Positions 27,576-39,810 of a stretch of 64,000 nt of DNA are shown here, piece by piece (the first letter of the stretch is position 1; every line of letters begins with the position of its first letter). The DNA is from Myxococcales bacterium (lineage in GTDB: Bacteria; Myxococcota_A; Bradymonadia; UBA7976; UBA1532), in contig JACKDP010000001.1 in NCBI GenBank assembly GCA_020633435.1, positions 992,001-1,056,000 on the forward strand. Reading direction: 5' to 3'. The notes under the pieces were generated by a model, which searched no databases, was not told where the DNA came from, and worked only from the letters and a program-made list of their open reading frames with translations. The position numbers and the translations under genes were made by a program.

Positions 27576-27691
27576 CCACGGCGGACGATTCTGGATCCGC
27601 TCCGCGTCGAGGCCCCCGCAGCGCGGGCAGACGACGATGGCGGGGTGTTCAGCGGGGGCGCGCCTGGAGTTGGCGGCCAGCGCGACGACCG

Positions 27692-28483
27692 TCAGGGGCC
27701 AGCGACCCGGACGCGGCGCGCCTGGATCACCGCGCCCGCCTGCTCGCCCCAGGCCCGCTTCGCGTCGACGGCGACCCCGGCCGCCGGGTCGAGCTGGACG
27801 ACCACCGTCGAGGCGATCGCGGTGGGCATCATCCCCCGCCACGTCGCCCCCAGCGCGACGCCGTACGCCGGCGGGCAGGCCGGCAACGCCTTGCGCAGCC
27901 CGGCCTGGAGCTGGGTGCACCGGCTCGCCGGCGGGATGCTCGGATCGGAGAGCGCCCCGAGCGCCGCCACGGCCGCGTCACACGCCCCGACCTCCTCGCC
28001 GAGCTGGAGGACCAGCGCCTGCCGCTCCGCCGGCCCCTTCACCGCCGCCAGCCGATCCCGCACCGCCTGCGTCCGCGTCGGCGCGGGCGACCCGTACGGC
28101 TCCCGCCCGCCATCGAAGGCCAGCGCCACCTGCGCGCGCCCGCTCCGCGCCAGCGCGTCCAGCAGCCGCGCCACCTGCGCCCCGGGCACGCCCGCCTGGA
28201 TCGCCACCTCCACGGGCCCGTCCGCCCCGAGCCAGGCCCGCAGCTCCGCGTCCGTCGCCGTCACCGGCAGCGCCGGCCCGAGCCCCGAGAAGCCCGCCGC
28301 GTCGACCCGCACCACCGGCGCGCCCGGCCCCGGCTCATGGGCCACCCCCGCCACCTTCGCCAGCCCGTCCGCCGCCCGGTCCGTCGCGAAGATCGACGAC
28401 CCCGCGCACAGCCCCTCGACCCACCCGCCCGTCTCCGCCGCCGCCGAGCCCGCGGCCAGCAGCACCACCAGCGTCCACCGCAT
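27692..28483 (-). CDS. Secreted hypothetical protein
   Basis: A 263-residue product with a signal peptide (LVVLLAAGSAAAET). The body contains a region like a biopolymer-transport or TonB-type read (VEVAIQAGVPGAQVARLLDALARSGRAQVALAF) in which a small alpha/beta unit mimics the ExbD/TolR periplasmic domain; the match is weak. Two cysteines near residues 170 and 193 may pair. The ATG follows AGGAGG five bases upstream, and a GTG two codons earlier is less likely. It lies upstream of the lectin genes on the same strand but with its own gap of about 115 bases. Function unknown. Confidence 0.6.
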   Translation of the reverse strand: MRWTLVVLLAAGSAAAETGGWVEGLCAGSSIFATDRAADGLAKVAGVAHEPGPGAPVVRVDAAGFSGLGPALPVTATDAELRAWLGADGPVEVAIQAGVPGAQVARLLDALARSGRAQVALAFDGGREPYGSPAPTRTQAVRDRLAAVKGPAERQALVLQLGEEVGACDAAVAALGALSDPSIPPASRCTQLQAGLRKALPACPPAYGVALGATWRGMMPTAIASTVVVQLDPAAGVAVDAKRAWGEQAGAVIQARRVRVAGP

Positions 28484-28572
28484 GCGCACCTCCTGCCTTG
28501 CTCATGCAGTTTTAGCGGGGGCTGGTCAGTGCTGCAATCCCACATCGCCGCGGCGGCGTCACCGGGCCGGCG

Positions 28573-29766
28573 TCACCGCGCCGTCGTGAGCAGGCCGCCT
28601 TCGGGGAACTCCTGGCCCGTCATCAGCGCGCGGGCTTCGCCGACGAGGAAGCAGGAGCCGGTGACGAGCGTGAGGCGGTCGGCGGGCAGGGCGCTGAGGG
28701 CGTCCTCCACCGTGCCGGCGTCCCAGGCGGGGACCTGGGTGAAGAGGGGGACGAGGGCGCTGGCGTCGAGGCGCCGGGGGTACTGGGGGGTCACGACGGC
28801 GACGCTGCTGACCAGGGGCTCGAGGTGGGCGATGACGCCGGCGACGTCCTTGCCGGCCATGGCGCCGAAGACGAGGTGGATGGGGCCGCGCACCCGGTCG
28901 CGCAGGAAGGCGGCCAGGGCCTCGGCGCCGGCGGGGTTGTGGGCGCAGTCCAGGATGACGTTGCCGATGCGCTCGGCGCGGCCGGGCCAGCGGACGTCCA
29001 GCAGGGCGTCGGGATCGGGCTCGACGCCGAGGCAGCTCGCCAGGGCCAGGGCCAGGGCGGCGTTGTGGCGCTGGTGCTCGCCAGGCAGGGGCAGCTCGGG
29101 CAGGTCGGGGCTGGGCTGGACGACGGCGAGCTGGCCCGGCGTCGCGGCGCGCAGGGCGGCCAGGGCGGCGCCGCTGGCCACCGTGAGGGCCGGGCGGCCG
29201 GGGCGGAAGATGGCCGCCTTCTCCCGGGCGATGTCGGCGAGGGTCGGGCCGAGGACGTCCTGGTGGTCGAGGCCCACGGTGACGACGGCCGAGGCCTCGG
29301 GGTGGCAGACGTTGGTGGCGTCCAGGCGGCCCCCCAGGCCGACCTCCCAGATGGCGACGTCGACGCCGGCCTCGGCGAAGATGACGCTGGCCATCGCGTG
29401 GGCGACCTCGAAGAACGAGGGCTCGATGCCCGCGTCGGCGGCCACGCCCAGCACCCGGAAGGCGGCCTCCCAGACGGTCTGCTCGTCCACGTCCTCGCCG
29501 TCGACGCGGATGCGCTCGCGGAACGAGACGAGGTGCGGCGAGGTGAAGAGCCCGGTGCGCACGCCGGCCCGCCGCAGGACGGCCTCCAGGAAGGCGCAGG
29601 TGCTGCCCTTGCCGTTGGTGCCGCCGACGAGCACCGCCCGCGGGAAGCGGACGGGCCAGCCGAGGGCCGCCTGGAGCGCGCGGGGCGTCGAGAGGTCCAG
29701 CTTCTCGCCGAAGCGCGCCAGGTCGTAGAGCTGGGACAGGGCGAGGAGGTACGGCAGCTCGGTCAA
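28573..29766 (-). CDS. folC: Folylpolyglutamate/dihydrofolate synthase
   Basis: A 397-residue Mur-ligase-family enzyme with the FolC P-loop VGGTNGKGSTCAFLEAVLR, the LFTSPHLVSFRERI segment and the ATP-site IWEVGLGGRLDATNV, all characteristic of FolC. It adds glutamate to dihydropteroate and folates in the cytoplasm. I choose the TTG at 29766, which overlaps the upstream stop as TTGA, so translation is coupled; a GTG at 29799 would overlap more. Length is a little under the usual 420. It is the last gene of a three-gene run with two glycosyltransferase genes. Confidence 0.92.
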   Translation of the reverse strand: MTELPYLLALSQLYDLARFGEKLDLSTPRALQAALGWPVRFPRAVLVGGTNGKGSTCAFLEAVLRRAGVRTGLFTSPHLVSFRERIRVDGEDVDEQTVWEAAFRVLGVAADAGIEPSFFEVAHAMASVIFAEAGVDVAIWEVGLGGRLDATNVCHPEASAVVTVGLDHQDVLGPTLADIAREKAAIFRPGRPALTVASGAALAALRAATPGQLAVVQPSPDLPELPLPGEHQRHNAALALALASCLGVEPDPDALLDVRWPGRAERIGNVILDCAHNPAGAEALAAFLRDRVRGPIHLVFGAMAGKDVAGVIAHLEPLVSSVAVVTPQYPRRLDASALVPLFTQVPAWDAGTVEDALSALPADRLTLVTGSCFLVGEARALMTGQEFPEGGLLTTAR

Positions 29767-30404
29767 GGGAGTCGCTCCAGGGCGGCCAGGGTGCGCCACG
29801 GGCGGGGATGGGGCAGCGTCGGCGCCAGCGCCCGGAGCAGGCGCAGGTCGGCGGGCCGGTCGATGTCGTACCAGAAGTCCAGGAGTTCAAAGGGGATCTG
29901 CTGCGCGTGCAGCGTCTCCAGCAGGTGCGGGAGCACGGCGTCGGTGCCCCAGGCGACGCCTGCGAAGAGCGGCGGCAGCAGGCCGCGCAAACCGAGCAGG
30001 TAGTAGCCGCCGTCGGTGGCAGGCCCCAGGACCACCGGCACCCGCGCGAGCGCGGCGAAGGCGGCGTCGACGAGGGCGGGCGGCAGCGTCGGGCTGTCGG
30101 TGCCCAGCACGACCACCGCCGCGTCGTCGCCGCCCTCCGCGGCGAAGGCGGCGCGCTGGCGATCCCCCAGGTCGCCGTCGGGCTGGGTGGCCAGCGGCAC
30201 CCCCAGCTCGGCCCAGATGGGGTGGGCCAGATCGCCGGCGCGCCAGACGGTGACGCGCCGACCGGGGCGCTGGTGGCGCTCCACCACGTCGGCCAGCAGG
30301 GCGGCGTGCAGGTGGGCCGCCCCCTCGACGCCCAGGGCCGGCGCGAGGCGCGTCTTCACCCGGCCCGGCTCGGGGGCCTTGGCGAAGATCATCAAGCGTT
30401 CCAT
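29763..30404 (-). CDS. TIGR04282-type glycosyltransferase-like protein (DUF2064)
   Basis: The 213-residue product starts RLMIFAKAPEPGRVKTRLAPALG, the hallmark of the TIGR04282/DUF2064 family, with a nucleotidyl/glycosyltransferase-A fold. LGTDSPTLPPALVDAAFAAL carries the DSP metal motif, and ATDGGYYLLGLR follows. Family members are often next to a TIGR04283-type family 2 glycosyltransferase, as here, and have been linked to arsenosugar-type modification; that role is not supported by other genes in this window. The start is ATG 30404, 14 bases after the neighbour's stop. Confidence 0.85.
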   Translation of the reverse strand: MERLMIFAKAPEPGRVKTRLAPALGVEGAAHLHAALLADVVERHQRPGRRVTVWRAGDLAHPIWAELGVPLATQPDGDLGDRQRAAFAAEGGDDAAVVVLGTDSPTLPPALVDAAFAALARVPVVLGPATDGGYYLLGLRGLLPPLFAGVAWGTDAVLPHLLETLHAQQIPFELLDFWYDIDRPADLRLLRALAPTLPHPRPWRTLAALERLP

Positions 30405-30418
30405 GGGGTTGCCCGCGG

Positions 30419-31114
30419 TCAAGGGCGGCCCCGCAGCCGCTCGCGGCCGATGGTCCACAAGATCTTCGCGCCCGCGCGGGCCGAGCCCTCCAGGGTGCCC
30501 GACACCTTGCTCTGGCCGGCGTAGCGGCGGCGGTAGTCCACCGGCACCTCGGCGCAGCGCAGGCCCCGGCGGGCCGCCTTGGCCTGCATCTCGACCGTCC
30601 AGCCGAAGTCGGGATCGGCCATGTCGAGCCGCTGCAGGGCGTCCCAGGTGATGGCCCGGAAGGGGCCCAGATCGGTGAAGCGCACCCCGAAGAGGCCGCG
30701 CACCAGCGTGCAGGAGAGGGCGTTGCCGAAGCGCTGCACGGGGGTGAGGGCGCCGGCCTCGGCCTGGCCGCGGACGCGGGAGCCGATGACGAGATCGGCC
30801 TCCCCCGCCGCGATGGGGCCCAGCACCGCGGGCAGGTCGGCGGGGTCGTCGGCGCCGTCGGCGTCGAGGAAGACGACCACGTCGGGGGCGTCGGCGTGCA
30901 GGTGGTCCAGGCCGCGCAGGCAGGCGCTGCCGTAGCCCCGCCGCGCGCAGTACACCACCTCGGCGCCGCCGGCCCGGGCCACGTCGGCCGTGGCGTCGCG
31001 GCTGCCGTTGTCCACCACGACGACGCGCCGCAGGCCCCGGCCCTGGAGGCCGGCCAGCACGCCGGGCAGGCTCTCTTCCTCGTTCAGGGCGGGGATCAGG
31101 GCGTCGACGATCAT
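30419..31114 (-). CDS. Family 2 glycosyltransferase
   Basis: A 231-residue cytoplasmic GT2 enzyme. VDALIPALNEEESLPGVLAG is the start of the GT-A fold, VVVVDNGSRDATADVA the nucleotide-binding part, and VVFLDADGADDPADLP contains the DxD metal site. TDLGPFRAITWDAL and RRRYAGQSKVSGT match dolichyl-phosphate-mannose-synthase-like members. It lacks membrane helices. It heads the run with the TIGR04282 gene and folC, and may act with the TIGR04282 protein. Acceptor unknown. Confidence 0.88.
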   Translation of the reverse strand: MIVDALIPALNEEESLPGVLAGLQGRGLRRVVVVDNGSRDATADVARAGGAEVVYCARRGYGSACLRGLDHLHADAPDVVVFLDADGADDPADLPAVLGPIAAGEADLVIGSRVRGQAEAGALTPVQRFGNALSCTLVRGLFGVRFTDLGPFRAITWDALQRLDMADPDFGWTVEMQAKAARRGLRCAEVPVDYRRRYAGQSKVSGTLEGSARAGAKILWTIGRERLRGRP

Positions 31115-31257
31115 GGCGGGCGGTGCAGGCTCTCCGGACGCGGGCGCCCCACGGTAGAGGGCCCGCGGGCTGTGGGCAAGCCGGCGTTGCGCGGGTCTCG
31201 CCCGTTGACGTAGCGTGCCAGGGGGGTGTGCGCGGTACCAGGCCGCGAGGGGAAGGG

Positions 31258-32538
31258 TTGGGCACGGCCGAGCACTACGACGTGGTGATCATCGGGCGCG
31301 ACCTGGCGGGGCTGCTGGCGGCGGCGCTGCTGGCTCGCCGTGGGCGACGGGTGCGCGTGATCTTCCCGGACGCCCCGCCCGATCCCGTGCCGCGGCCGCC
31401 CCTCTTCGGCCTGCAGGCCCCCGTCGTCCAGCGCGGGCTCGACGCCCTCGGCCTGGTGCACGCGACGCGCAGCCGGCTGGCCGGCCCGCCCGCGCCCGTC
31501 GTCATCGCGCTGCCCGACCGCCGGCTGACGCTGGAGCCCACGCTGGAGGCCCGCGGCCGCGCCCTGGGCGCCGCCTTCCCCGAGGCCCGCGCCGAGCTCA
31601 TCCGCCTGTTCGACCGCATCGAGGGCTACGGCCGCTGCCTGGACCAGCTCCTCAGCGGCGACACGGAGCTGCCCCCGGACGGCTTCGCGGCGCGCCGGCT
31701 GCTGCGGCGGCAGGTGATGGCCCTGCCCGTCAGCCTGCTGGTCGGCGTGGCCCCGCCCTGGTCGGAGGTGCCGGCCCTGCGCGGCCTCATCGGCACGCTG
31801 CTCGCCGTCGCGGGGCGCCACGAGGATCCCGCCGGGCCCATCAGCGCCGCCGGGGCGCGGGCCATCTGGCACCTCTGCCAGGGGGTGCACCGCTTCAAGG
31901 ACGGGCCGGGCGCCCTGGCCGAGATGGTGACGGAGAAGCTGAGGAGCTTCGGGGGCTTGCTCGATCCGGAGCGGACGGTGAAGGCCGTCACCGTCCGCCG
32001 CCAGCGCGTCGTCGCCATCTACGACAACCGCCAGCGGCGGCACACGGCGGAGGTCGTGCTCTTCGCCGACGACGACGCGGTGCTGGCCGAGCTGCTGGGC
32101 ACGCCGCCCCCCGAGGCCCCGGTGGCCCGGGTGCGCCACGCCGTCGTCCCCCTCGCCGACCGGCCGCAGGGCCTCGTCGATCCGCTGGGCTGGCTGCCCA
32201 GCCCGGGGGGCACGCCGGCCCGCGTCCGCGCGGGGGAGCAGGCGCTGCGCATGGTCTGGCGCGGCGACGAGGAGCCGGCCGAGCTCTTCGGCCTGACGCC
32301 CTTCGCCGAGGTGGACGCCGACGTCACCGAGGCCTGCCACCTGCCGGTCCCCGGCGACGAGGTGGATCTGCTGCGCCTCTTCCGCCAGCCCATCCGCGGG
32401 CCCCTCAAGAACCTGCTGCGCGCGGGGCCGTGGGTGCTGCCCGGCCTGGGCCTCGAGGGCGACTTCCTCACCGCGTGGATCGCCGCCGACGTGGCCGGCC
32501 GCCTCCTGCCACGCCGCGCGCGCGTCGTGCCCCGCTGA
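31258..32538 (+). CDS. FAD-dependent oxidoreductase-like protein
   Basis: The product (426 residues from a TTG at 31258) has an N-terminal Rossmann segment, HYDVVIIGRDLAGLLAAALLARRGRRVRVI. The usual G-x-G-x-x-G is changed to G-R-D-L-A-G, so FAD binding may be altered. The rest resembles the phytoene-dehydrogenase/NAD(P)-binding group: HRFKDGPGALAEMVTEKLRSFGG is like the oligomer/FAD region that comes after the substrate domain, and the C-terminus (LPGLGLEGDFLTAWIAADVAGRL) is typical of the FAD-binding end. AGGGG precedes the TTG; a GTG at 31228 is an alternative. Divergent from the glycosyltransferase gene; substrate unknown. Confidence 0.68.
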   Translation: MGTAEHYDVVIIGRDLAGLLAAALLARRGRRVRVIFPDAPPDPVPRPPLFGLQAPVVQRGLDALGLVHATRSRLAGPPAPVVIALPDRRLTLEPTLEARGRALGAAFPEARAELIRLFDRIEGYGRCLDQLLSGDTELPPDGFAARRLLRRQVMALPVSLLVGVAPPWSEVPALRGLIGTLLAVAGRHEDPAGPISAAGARAIWHLCQGVHRFKDGPGALAEMVTEKLRSFGGLLDPERTVKAVTVRRQRVVAIYDNRQRRHTAEVVLFADDDAVLAELLGTPPPEAPVARVRHAVVPLADRPQGLVDPLGWLPSPGGTPARVRAGEQALRMVWRGDEEPAELFGLTPFAEVDADVTEACHLPVPGDEVDLLRLFRQPIRGPLKNLLRAGPWVLPGLGLEGDFLTAWIAADVAGRLLPRRARVVPR

Positions 32539-32592
32539 CGGCGGCCCCCGCGCCCCTCCCCGACCGGGCGAAAAAAATGAGGTTTTCCGATC

Positions 32593-32621
32593 TTGCGAAT
32601 GAACTCAAAGGGTTGGATGAT
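32593..32621 (+). promoter_or_regulatory. Possible sigma-70 promoter of the HU/IHF gene
   Basis: TTGCGA (32593) and GATGAT (32616) are spaced by 17 bases in an AT-richer patch that stands out from its surroundings. It lies about 33 bases before the HU/IHF-like ATG. Both boxes are only partial matches. Confidence 0.35.
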
Positions 32622-32653
32622 GCCTCCGGTCGCGGAAAGGGACGAGGTGCCCC

Positions 32654-32959
32654 ATGACGAAGGGTGAGCTGATCGAGATCATCGCCCGGCAGGAAGGCTT
32701 CAACCTTCGCCGGGCGGAGATCGTCGTCAATACGATCTTCGACGCCATGACGGACGCGCTGCAGCGCAACGATCGCGTGGAGATCCGGGGCTTCGGCTCC
32801 TTCGAGGTGCGTCAGTACGAGGCCTACCGGGGGCGCAACCCCAAGACCGGCGAAGAGGTCTTCGTCGCGGCCAAGCGGGCGCCCTTCTTCAAGACCGGCA
32901 AGGAGCTGCGCGAGCGGGTCAACAGCTGGGAGACCACGGCGGACGACGACGACGATTGA
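32654..32959 (+). CDS. HU/IHF-family nucleoid DNA-binding protein
   Basis: A 101-residue histone-like protein with the whole family fold: N-terminal helices LIEIIARQEGFNLRRAEIVVN, then VEIRGFGSFEVRQYEAYRGRNPKTGEEV with the DNA-bending arm (GRNPKTGE), and the FFKTGKELRERVN end. It is closest in style to IHF-beta/HU. It bends and packs DNA as a dimer. An extra acidic tail (DDDDD) is unusual. GAGG lies ahead of the ATG. It precedes dnaE by about 105 bases. Confidence 0.95.
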   Translation: MTKGELIEIIARQEGFNLRRAEIVVNTIFDAMTDALQRNDRVEIRGFGSFEVRQYEAYRGRNPKTGEEVFVAAKRAPFFKTGKELRERVNSWETTADDDDD

Positions 32960-33066
32960 GTCGGCGCGCGCCACGGGCGGCGTGACGGCTTCGGCCGACG
33001 TTCCGGTTCCCCACCGCTGACAGGCGGCGTATCCTCCCCCGTCCACCGACGGCGCGAGAGGATCCG

Positions 33067-36576
<3,510 letters not shown>

Positions 36577-36579
<3 letters not shown>

Positions 36580-36592
36580 GCCGGGCGGCTCA
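36577..36592. terminator. Hairpin over the dnaE stop codon
   Basis: TGAGCC and GGCTCA form a perfect six-base stem with a GGGC loop. It includes the dnaE stop codon and lies between dnaE and the convergent small gene. There is no T run, so a role in termination is uncertain. Confidence 0.3.
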
Positions 36593-36618
36593 AGTCGCGG
36601 CGGACATGGCCCTCCCGC

Positions 36619-36822
36619 TCAATCCTCGTCGTCGCCCTCCGGGGCGCCGTCGTCGGGATCGTTGATGGAGGGGAACTTGCGGATCTCGGTGCGAGCGATC
36701 TTCCACGCCTTCTGGACGATCCACGACAGGGAGCGATCCTGCCGGGCCGCCTCGGCCTGGATCTCCTTGAGCATGTCTTCGGGGAAGTAGAGGCTCTGCT
36801 TCCGCTTGTCCGAGCCTGCCAT
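36619..36822 (-). CDS. TIGR04563-type small protein (ribbon-helix-helix-like)
   Basis: A 67-residue protein with KRKQSLYFPEDMLKEIQAEA followed by RQDRSLSWIVQKAWKIA, the conserved core of the TIGR04563 family seen in Myxococcota. The strand plus two helices fit a ribbon-helix-helix DNA-binding fold, which is inference. The tail is acidic (DPDDGAPEGDDED). The ATG at 36822 follows GGAGGAG. Function unknown, perhaps a regulator. It supports the assignment of the organism. Confidence 0.85.
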   Translation of the reverse strand: MAGSDKRKQSLYFPEDMLKEIQAEAARQDRSLSWIVQKAWKIARTEIRKFPSINDPDDGAPEGDDED

Positions 36823-36888
36823 CAAGGTCTCCTCCAATCTGGCTTGGGGTTCAAGTGCCCCCCCATCCTAGATGGACGGGGCGTCAAG

Positions 36889-38289
36889 TCAAGGCACAGA
36901 CTCGGACGGCGCCGCCTCCGAGCCGGGGGCCGGGAGATTCCCCAACTCGTCTCGCCCCTTGCGCAGCTTCGCCGGATCCAGGCGGATGGGCTGCATCGGC
37001 TTGAGGGGCACGATGGGCCCGTCGACACCCGGCGCCTTGACGTCGGCGGGGTTCACGAAGCGCAGCCGGCCGAACTTGTCGAGGGCGTGGAAGTCGCCCA
37101 CGACGGGGGGCGAGAACGCCGCCGCCTTCTGGCCGCCGGCCTTGGGGAAGTCCCAGCGGAACAGGTTGACCCGCCAGAGGGCGCCGTGAGCGGGCGTGCT
37201 GCCGGCCCCGGGGACCTCGGCGAAGGGCACCGCCATCTCGATGGTGTAGCCCCGATCCTCGTCGTCGCGCTCGTTCAGGGTGCCGTCCACGTGCACCGCC
37301 GTCTTCAGGCCCTCCATGTTCCAGGCGCGGGCCACGCCCAGGTCGCTGCGGTGGGTGGCGAAGCGCGCGTCGAACACGACGTTGGCCGGCGTGACCTGCA
37401 GCTCCAGGTAGTCCTTGCGGTCGCCATCGGCGTCGATGAAGAGCTCGATGACCTCCTGCTCCCAGGTGTTGCTGTCGCGCTCGGTGAACGTGGTCCAGAC
37501 GTCGGAATCCATCGCCTCCACGCCCACATACAGGTACTGGTCGTCCCAGGTGAAGCGGGCGCGGGTGCGCGGCGCGGCGCGGTTGGCGCCGTCGGGGGAG
37601 GCCCACCAGTCCGTCCAGCTCAGGCCCTCCCAGCCGGTGTCGTCGAGCTTGCCGTCGAGGACGATGGTCTTGCCCGCCGCGAGCCGCGACGCCTGGGCCA
37701 GCGGCAGGGCCGCCGGGGCCGCCGGCTTGCCCTCGATGGTGACGGTCGCGCCGATGACGCGGCCCTCCTTGTCGTGGGGGATCTGATCGGCGTTCTGGAT
37801 CTTGAGCCGGTAGTCGCCGCGCCAGACGCCCCAGTACAGCTTCGCCTCCCCCGGGCTGAAGTCGGGCTTCACCGTGATGACCTGCACGTCCTTGACGACC
37901 TTGCCCTTCTTGAGCTGCCGCAGGGGGAAGAGGCCCTCGACCGGGTGGTGGTCGAGGTTCTGCCAGGCCGTCTTGTCGGCGGGGCGCCCCTGCAGGTGCA
38001 CGAAGAGCATGTTGTCGTCGGGGCGGTCGGTGAGGCCCTCGATGTACCAGGTGACGGTGAGCGTCTCCCCGGGCTTGACCGACGTCTTGTCGATGTCATA
38101 GCCGACGAGCCGGACCTGGTCCTCGATGACCGCCCCCACCGCGTGCTGGGGGGTGGGCACCGCGTCGAGCAGGTGGGCCTCGACCTTCTTCTGCTGGCCC
38201 GGCGTCAGCGTGGGCTCGGCGTACTCGGAGCAGGCGGCCAGGGCGAGGCCGGCGGCCAGGGCGAACTTCCAGGGGTGCGAGGCAGCCAT
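36889..38289 (-). CDS. CBM9-like lipoprotein
   Basis: A 466-residue predicted lipoprotein: the signal ends ALAAGLALAACSE, with the lipobox cysteine at residue 20. A beta domain occupies the first half (VGYDIDKTSVKPGETLTVTWY), and a CBM9-type carbohydrate-binding domain the second: IVLDGKLDDTGWEGLSWTDWW, ARFTWDDQYLYVGVEAMDSDVW and VIELFIDADGDRKDYLELQV are its classical phrases. It probably sits in the outer membrane and binds sugars. GGAGGG lies ahead of the ATG. Divergent from the MurC-like gene; a clear promoter for the latter is in the gap. Confidence 0.82.
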   Translation of the reverse strand: MAASHPWKFALAAGLALAACSEYAEPTLTPGQQKKVEAHLLDAVPTPQHAVGAVIEDQVRLVGYDIDKTSVKPGETLTVTWYIEGLTDRPDDNMLFVHLQGRPADKTAWQNLDHHPVEGLFPLRQLKKGKVVKDVQVITVKPDFSPGEAKLYWGVWRGDYRLKIQNADQIPHDKEGRVIGATVTIEGKPAAPAALPLAQASRLAAGKTIVLDGKLDDTGWEGLSWTDWWASPDGANRAAPRTRARFTWDDQYLYVGVEAMDSDVWTTFTERDSNTWEQEVIELFIDADGDRKDYLELQVTPANVVFDARFATHRSDLGVARAWNMEGLKTAVHVDGTLNERDDEDRGYTIEMAVPFAEVPGAGSTPAHGALWRVNLFRWDFPKAGGQKAAAFSPPVVGDFHALDKFGRLRFVNPADVKAPGVDGPIVPLKPMQPIRLDPAKLRKGRDELGNLPAPGSEAAPSESVP

Positions 38290-38370
38290 GTCGGCCCTCC
38301 GTCTCATGCTGCGCGACGGGGGGACTTTGGCCCAAGCCCCCGCCGCCGCGCAAGGCAGGGCGGCGGCCCG

Positions 38371-38399
38371 TTGCAAACCGTCCGGTCGCTGCCTATGCT
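38371..38399 (+). promoter_or_regulatory. Sigma-70 type promoter of the MurC-like/murD operon
   Basis: TTGCAA at 38371 and TATGCT at 38394 are spaced by 17 bases. They lie 35 bases before the ATG at 38434, in the gap shared with the divergent lipoprotein gene. This is one of the clearest promoters in the window. Confidence 0.55.
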
Positions 38400-38433
38400 C
38401 CCGCCGCCGACCGGCACGATAAGGAGGGGCCCC

Positions 38434-39810
38434 ATGCTCAGCCCGGATCAGACCTATCACTTCGTGGGCATCGGTGGCGTGGGGGTCAGCGCCGTCGCGC
38501 GGGTCCTGCACCAGCAGGGCGTCCGGGTCCAGGGCAGCGACGTGCGCGAGAGCCAGCTCACCGAGGGCCTGCGGGCGCTGGGCATCCCCGTCGTCATCGG
38601 CCACCGCGCCGAGAACATCGGCGGCGCCGACGTGGTGGTGCACTCCACCGCCGTCCGCCCCGACAACGTCGAGCGGGCCGCCTGCCGCGCCGCCGGGAAG
38701 CGCGAGGCCCACCGCTCCGAGCTTTTGGGCCTGGCCATCGAGGGGCGCGAGAGCGTCGGCATCACCGGCACCCACGGCAAGGGCACCGTCTCGGCGATGA
38801 TCACCCACTGCCTCATCGAGGCGGGGCTCGATCCGACCTTCCTGATCGGCGGAATCCTCAACAATTACGGGACGAACGCCCGGGCGGGCGCGGGCCGGCA
38901 CGCCGTGGCCGAGGTGGACGAGAGCGACGGCAGCCACCTGAACCTCAAGCCGCGCCATGTGGTCGTCAACAACCTCGAGGTGGACCACCTCAACTACTAC
39001 GCCGGCCTCGACGACATCGTGGCGACGATGGCCCGCTTCATCGCCGAGAACGACCGCCTGGAGACGCTGGCCCTGAACTGGGACGACGCCGGCGTGCGCG
39101 CCCTCGCCGCCCGCCTCGACCGGCCCTTCCTGCGCTACGGCACGGTGGACGGCCCCCTCGACTTCGCCGCGCGGGAGGTCGAGGATCGGGGGGACAGCGT
39201 GCGCTTCGTGGCGTACCGCGGGGAGGAGCGCCTGGGGCCCATCACCCTGCCCATCCCCGGCAACTACAACGCCGACAACGCCGCCGGCGCCCTCGCCATC
39301 GCCATGGGCGCCCTCGGCCTGCCCTTCGCCACGGTGCAGCGCGCGCTCGACGGCTACCGGGGCCTGGAGAACCGCTTCACCGTCCGGCGCGCCGGCGGCC
39401 TCACGCTGGTGAAGGACTACATCTCGCACCCGACGGGGATGCGCCGCGTCCTGGAGAGCGCCCGGCGGATGGCGCACGCCCGCATCTGGTGCGTCTTCAA
39501 GCCCTACCGCTTCACCCTCATGCGCTACCACGGCGAGGAGTACGCCGAGGCCTTCCAGGGGGCGGACGACGTGCTCATCACGCGGATGTACGCCGCCGAG
39601 GAGCGGCCCATCGACGGCATCGACACGCCGTGGTTCGTGGACGTCCTGCGCGCCGCCGGCAACCGGGTGCACTACGTCGAGGAGAACGACGGGGTGGTGC
39701 CCTGGCTGGAGGCCCGCGTGGCCCCCGGCGACATGGTGATCTTCTTCGGCGGCGACGACTTCTTCCGCATGGCGGACGCCTGGGCGGTCGCGCGCGAGGC
39801 GGCCCCGTGA
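38434..39810 (+). CDS. MurC/Mpl-like ligase
   Basis: A 458-residue Mur-family ligase. The Rossmann start is YHFVGIGGVGVSAVARVLHQQ as in MurC/Mpl. The ATP loop is ITGTHGKGTVSAMI; MurC usually has GKTTTS, so here the second position after the lysine is changed to the FolC-like GKG form. VAEVDESDGSHLNLKPRHVVV and NNLEVDHLNYY are the metal/UDP-substrate parts. The C-terminal HPTGMRRVLE replaces the usual HHPTEI. MurC adds L-Ala to UDP-MurNAc; Mpl recycles tripeptide. AAGGAGG precedes the ATG, and the last bases overlap murD by GTGA. I keep the specificity open. Confidence 0.82.
   Translation: MLSPDQTYHFVGIGGVGVSAVARVLHQQGVRVQGSDVRESQLTEGLRALGIPVVIGHRAENIGGADVVVHSTAVRPDNVERAACRAAGKREAHRSELLGLAIEGRESVGITGTHGKGTVSAMITHCLIEAGLDPTFLIGGILNNYGTNARAGAGRHAVAEVDESDGSHLNLKPRHVVVNNLEVDHLNYYAGLDDIVATMARFIAENDRLETLALNWDDAGVRALAARLDRPFLRYGTVDGPLDFAAREVEDRGDSVRFVAYRGEERLGPITLPIPGNYNADNAAGALAIAMGALGLPFATVQRALDGYRGLENRFTVRRAGGLTLVKDYISHPTGMRRVLESARRMAHARIWCVFKPYRFTLMRYHGEEYAEAFQGADDVLITRMYAAEERPIDGIDTPWFVDVLRAAGNRVHYVEENDGVVPWLEARVAPGDMVIFFGGDDFFRMADAWAVAREAAP

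Noticed and set aside
27546..27660. CPRCGG motif in a reverse frame, resembling a zinc ribbon
   Set aside because: The frame mostly overlaps the secreted gene at 27692-28483 out of frame, and only one Cys pair is present.
23557..28515. Forward frame of about 1650 codons across lectin gene 2 and its neighbours
   Set aside because: It crosses several real genes and intergenic DNA, and its composition is that of an antisense frame.
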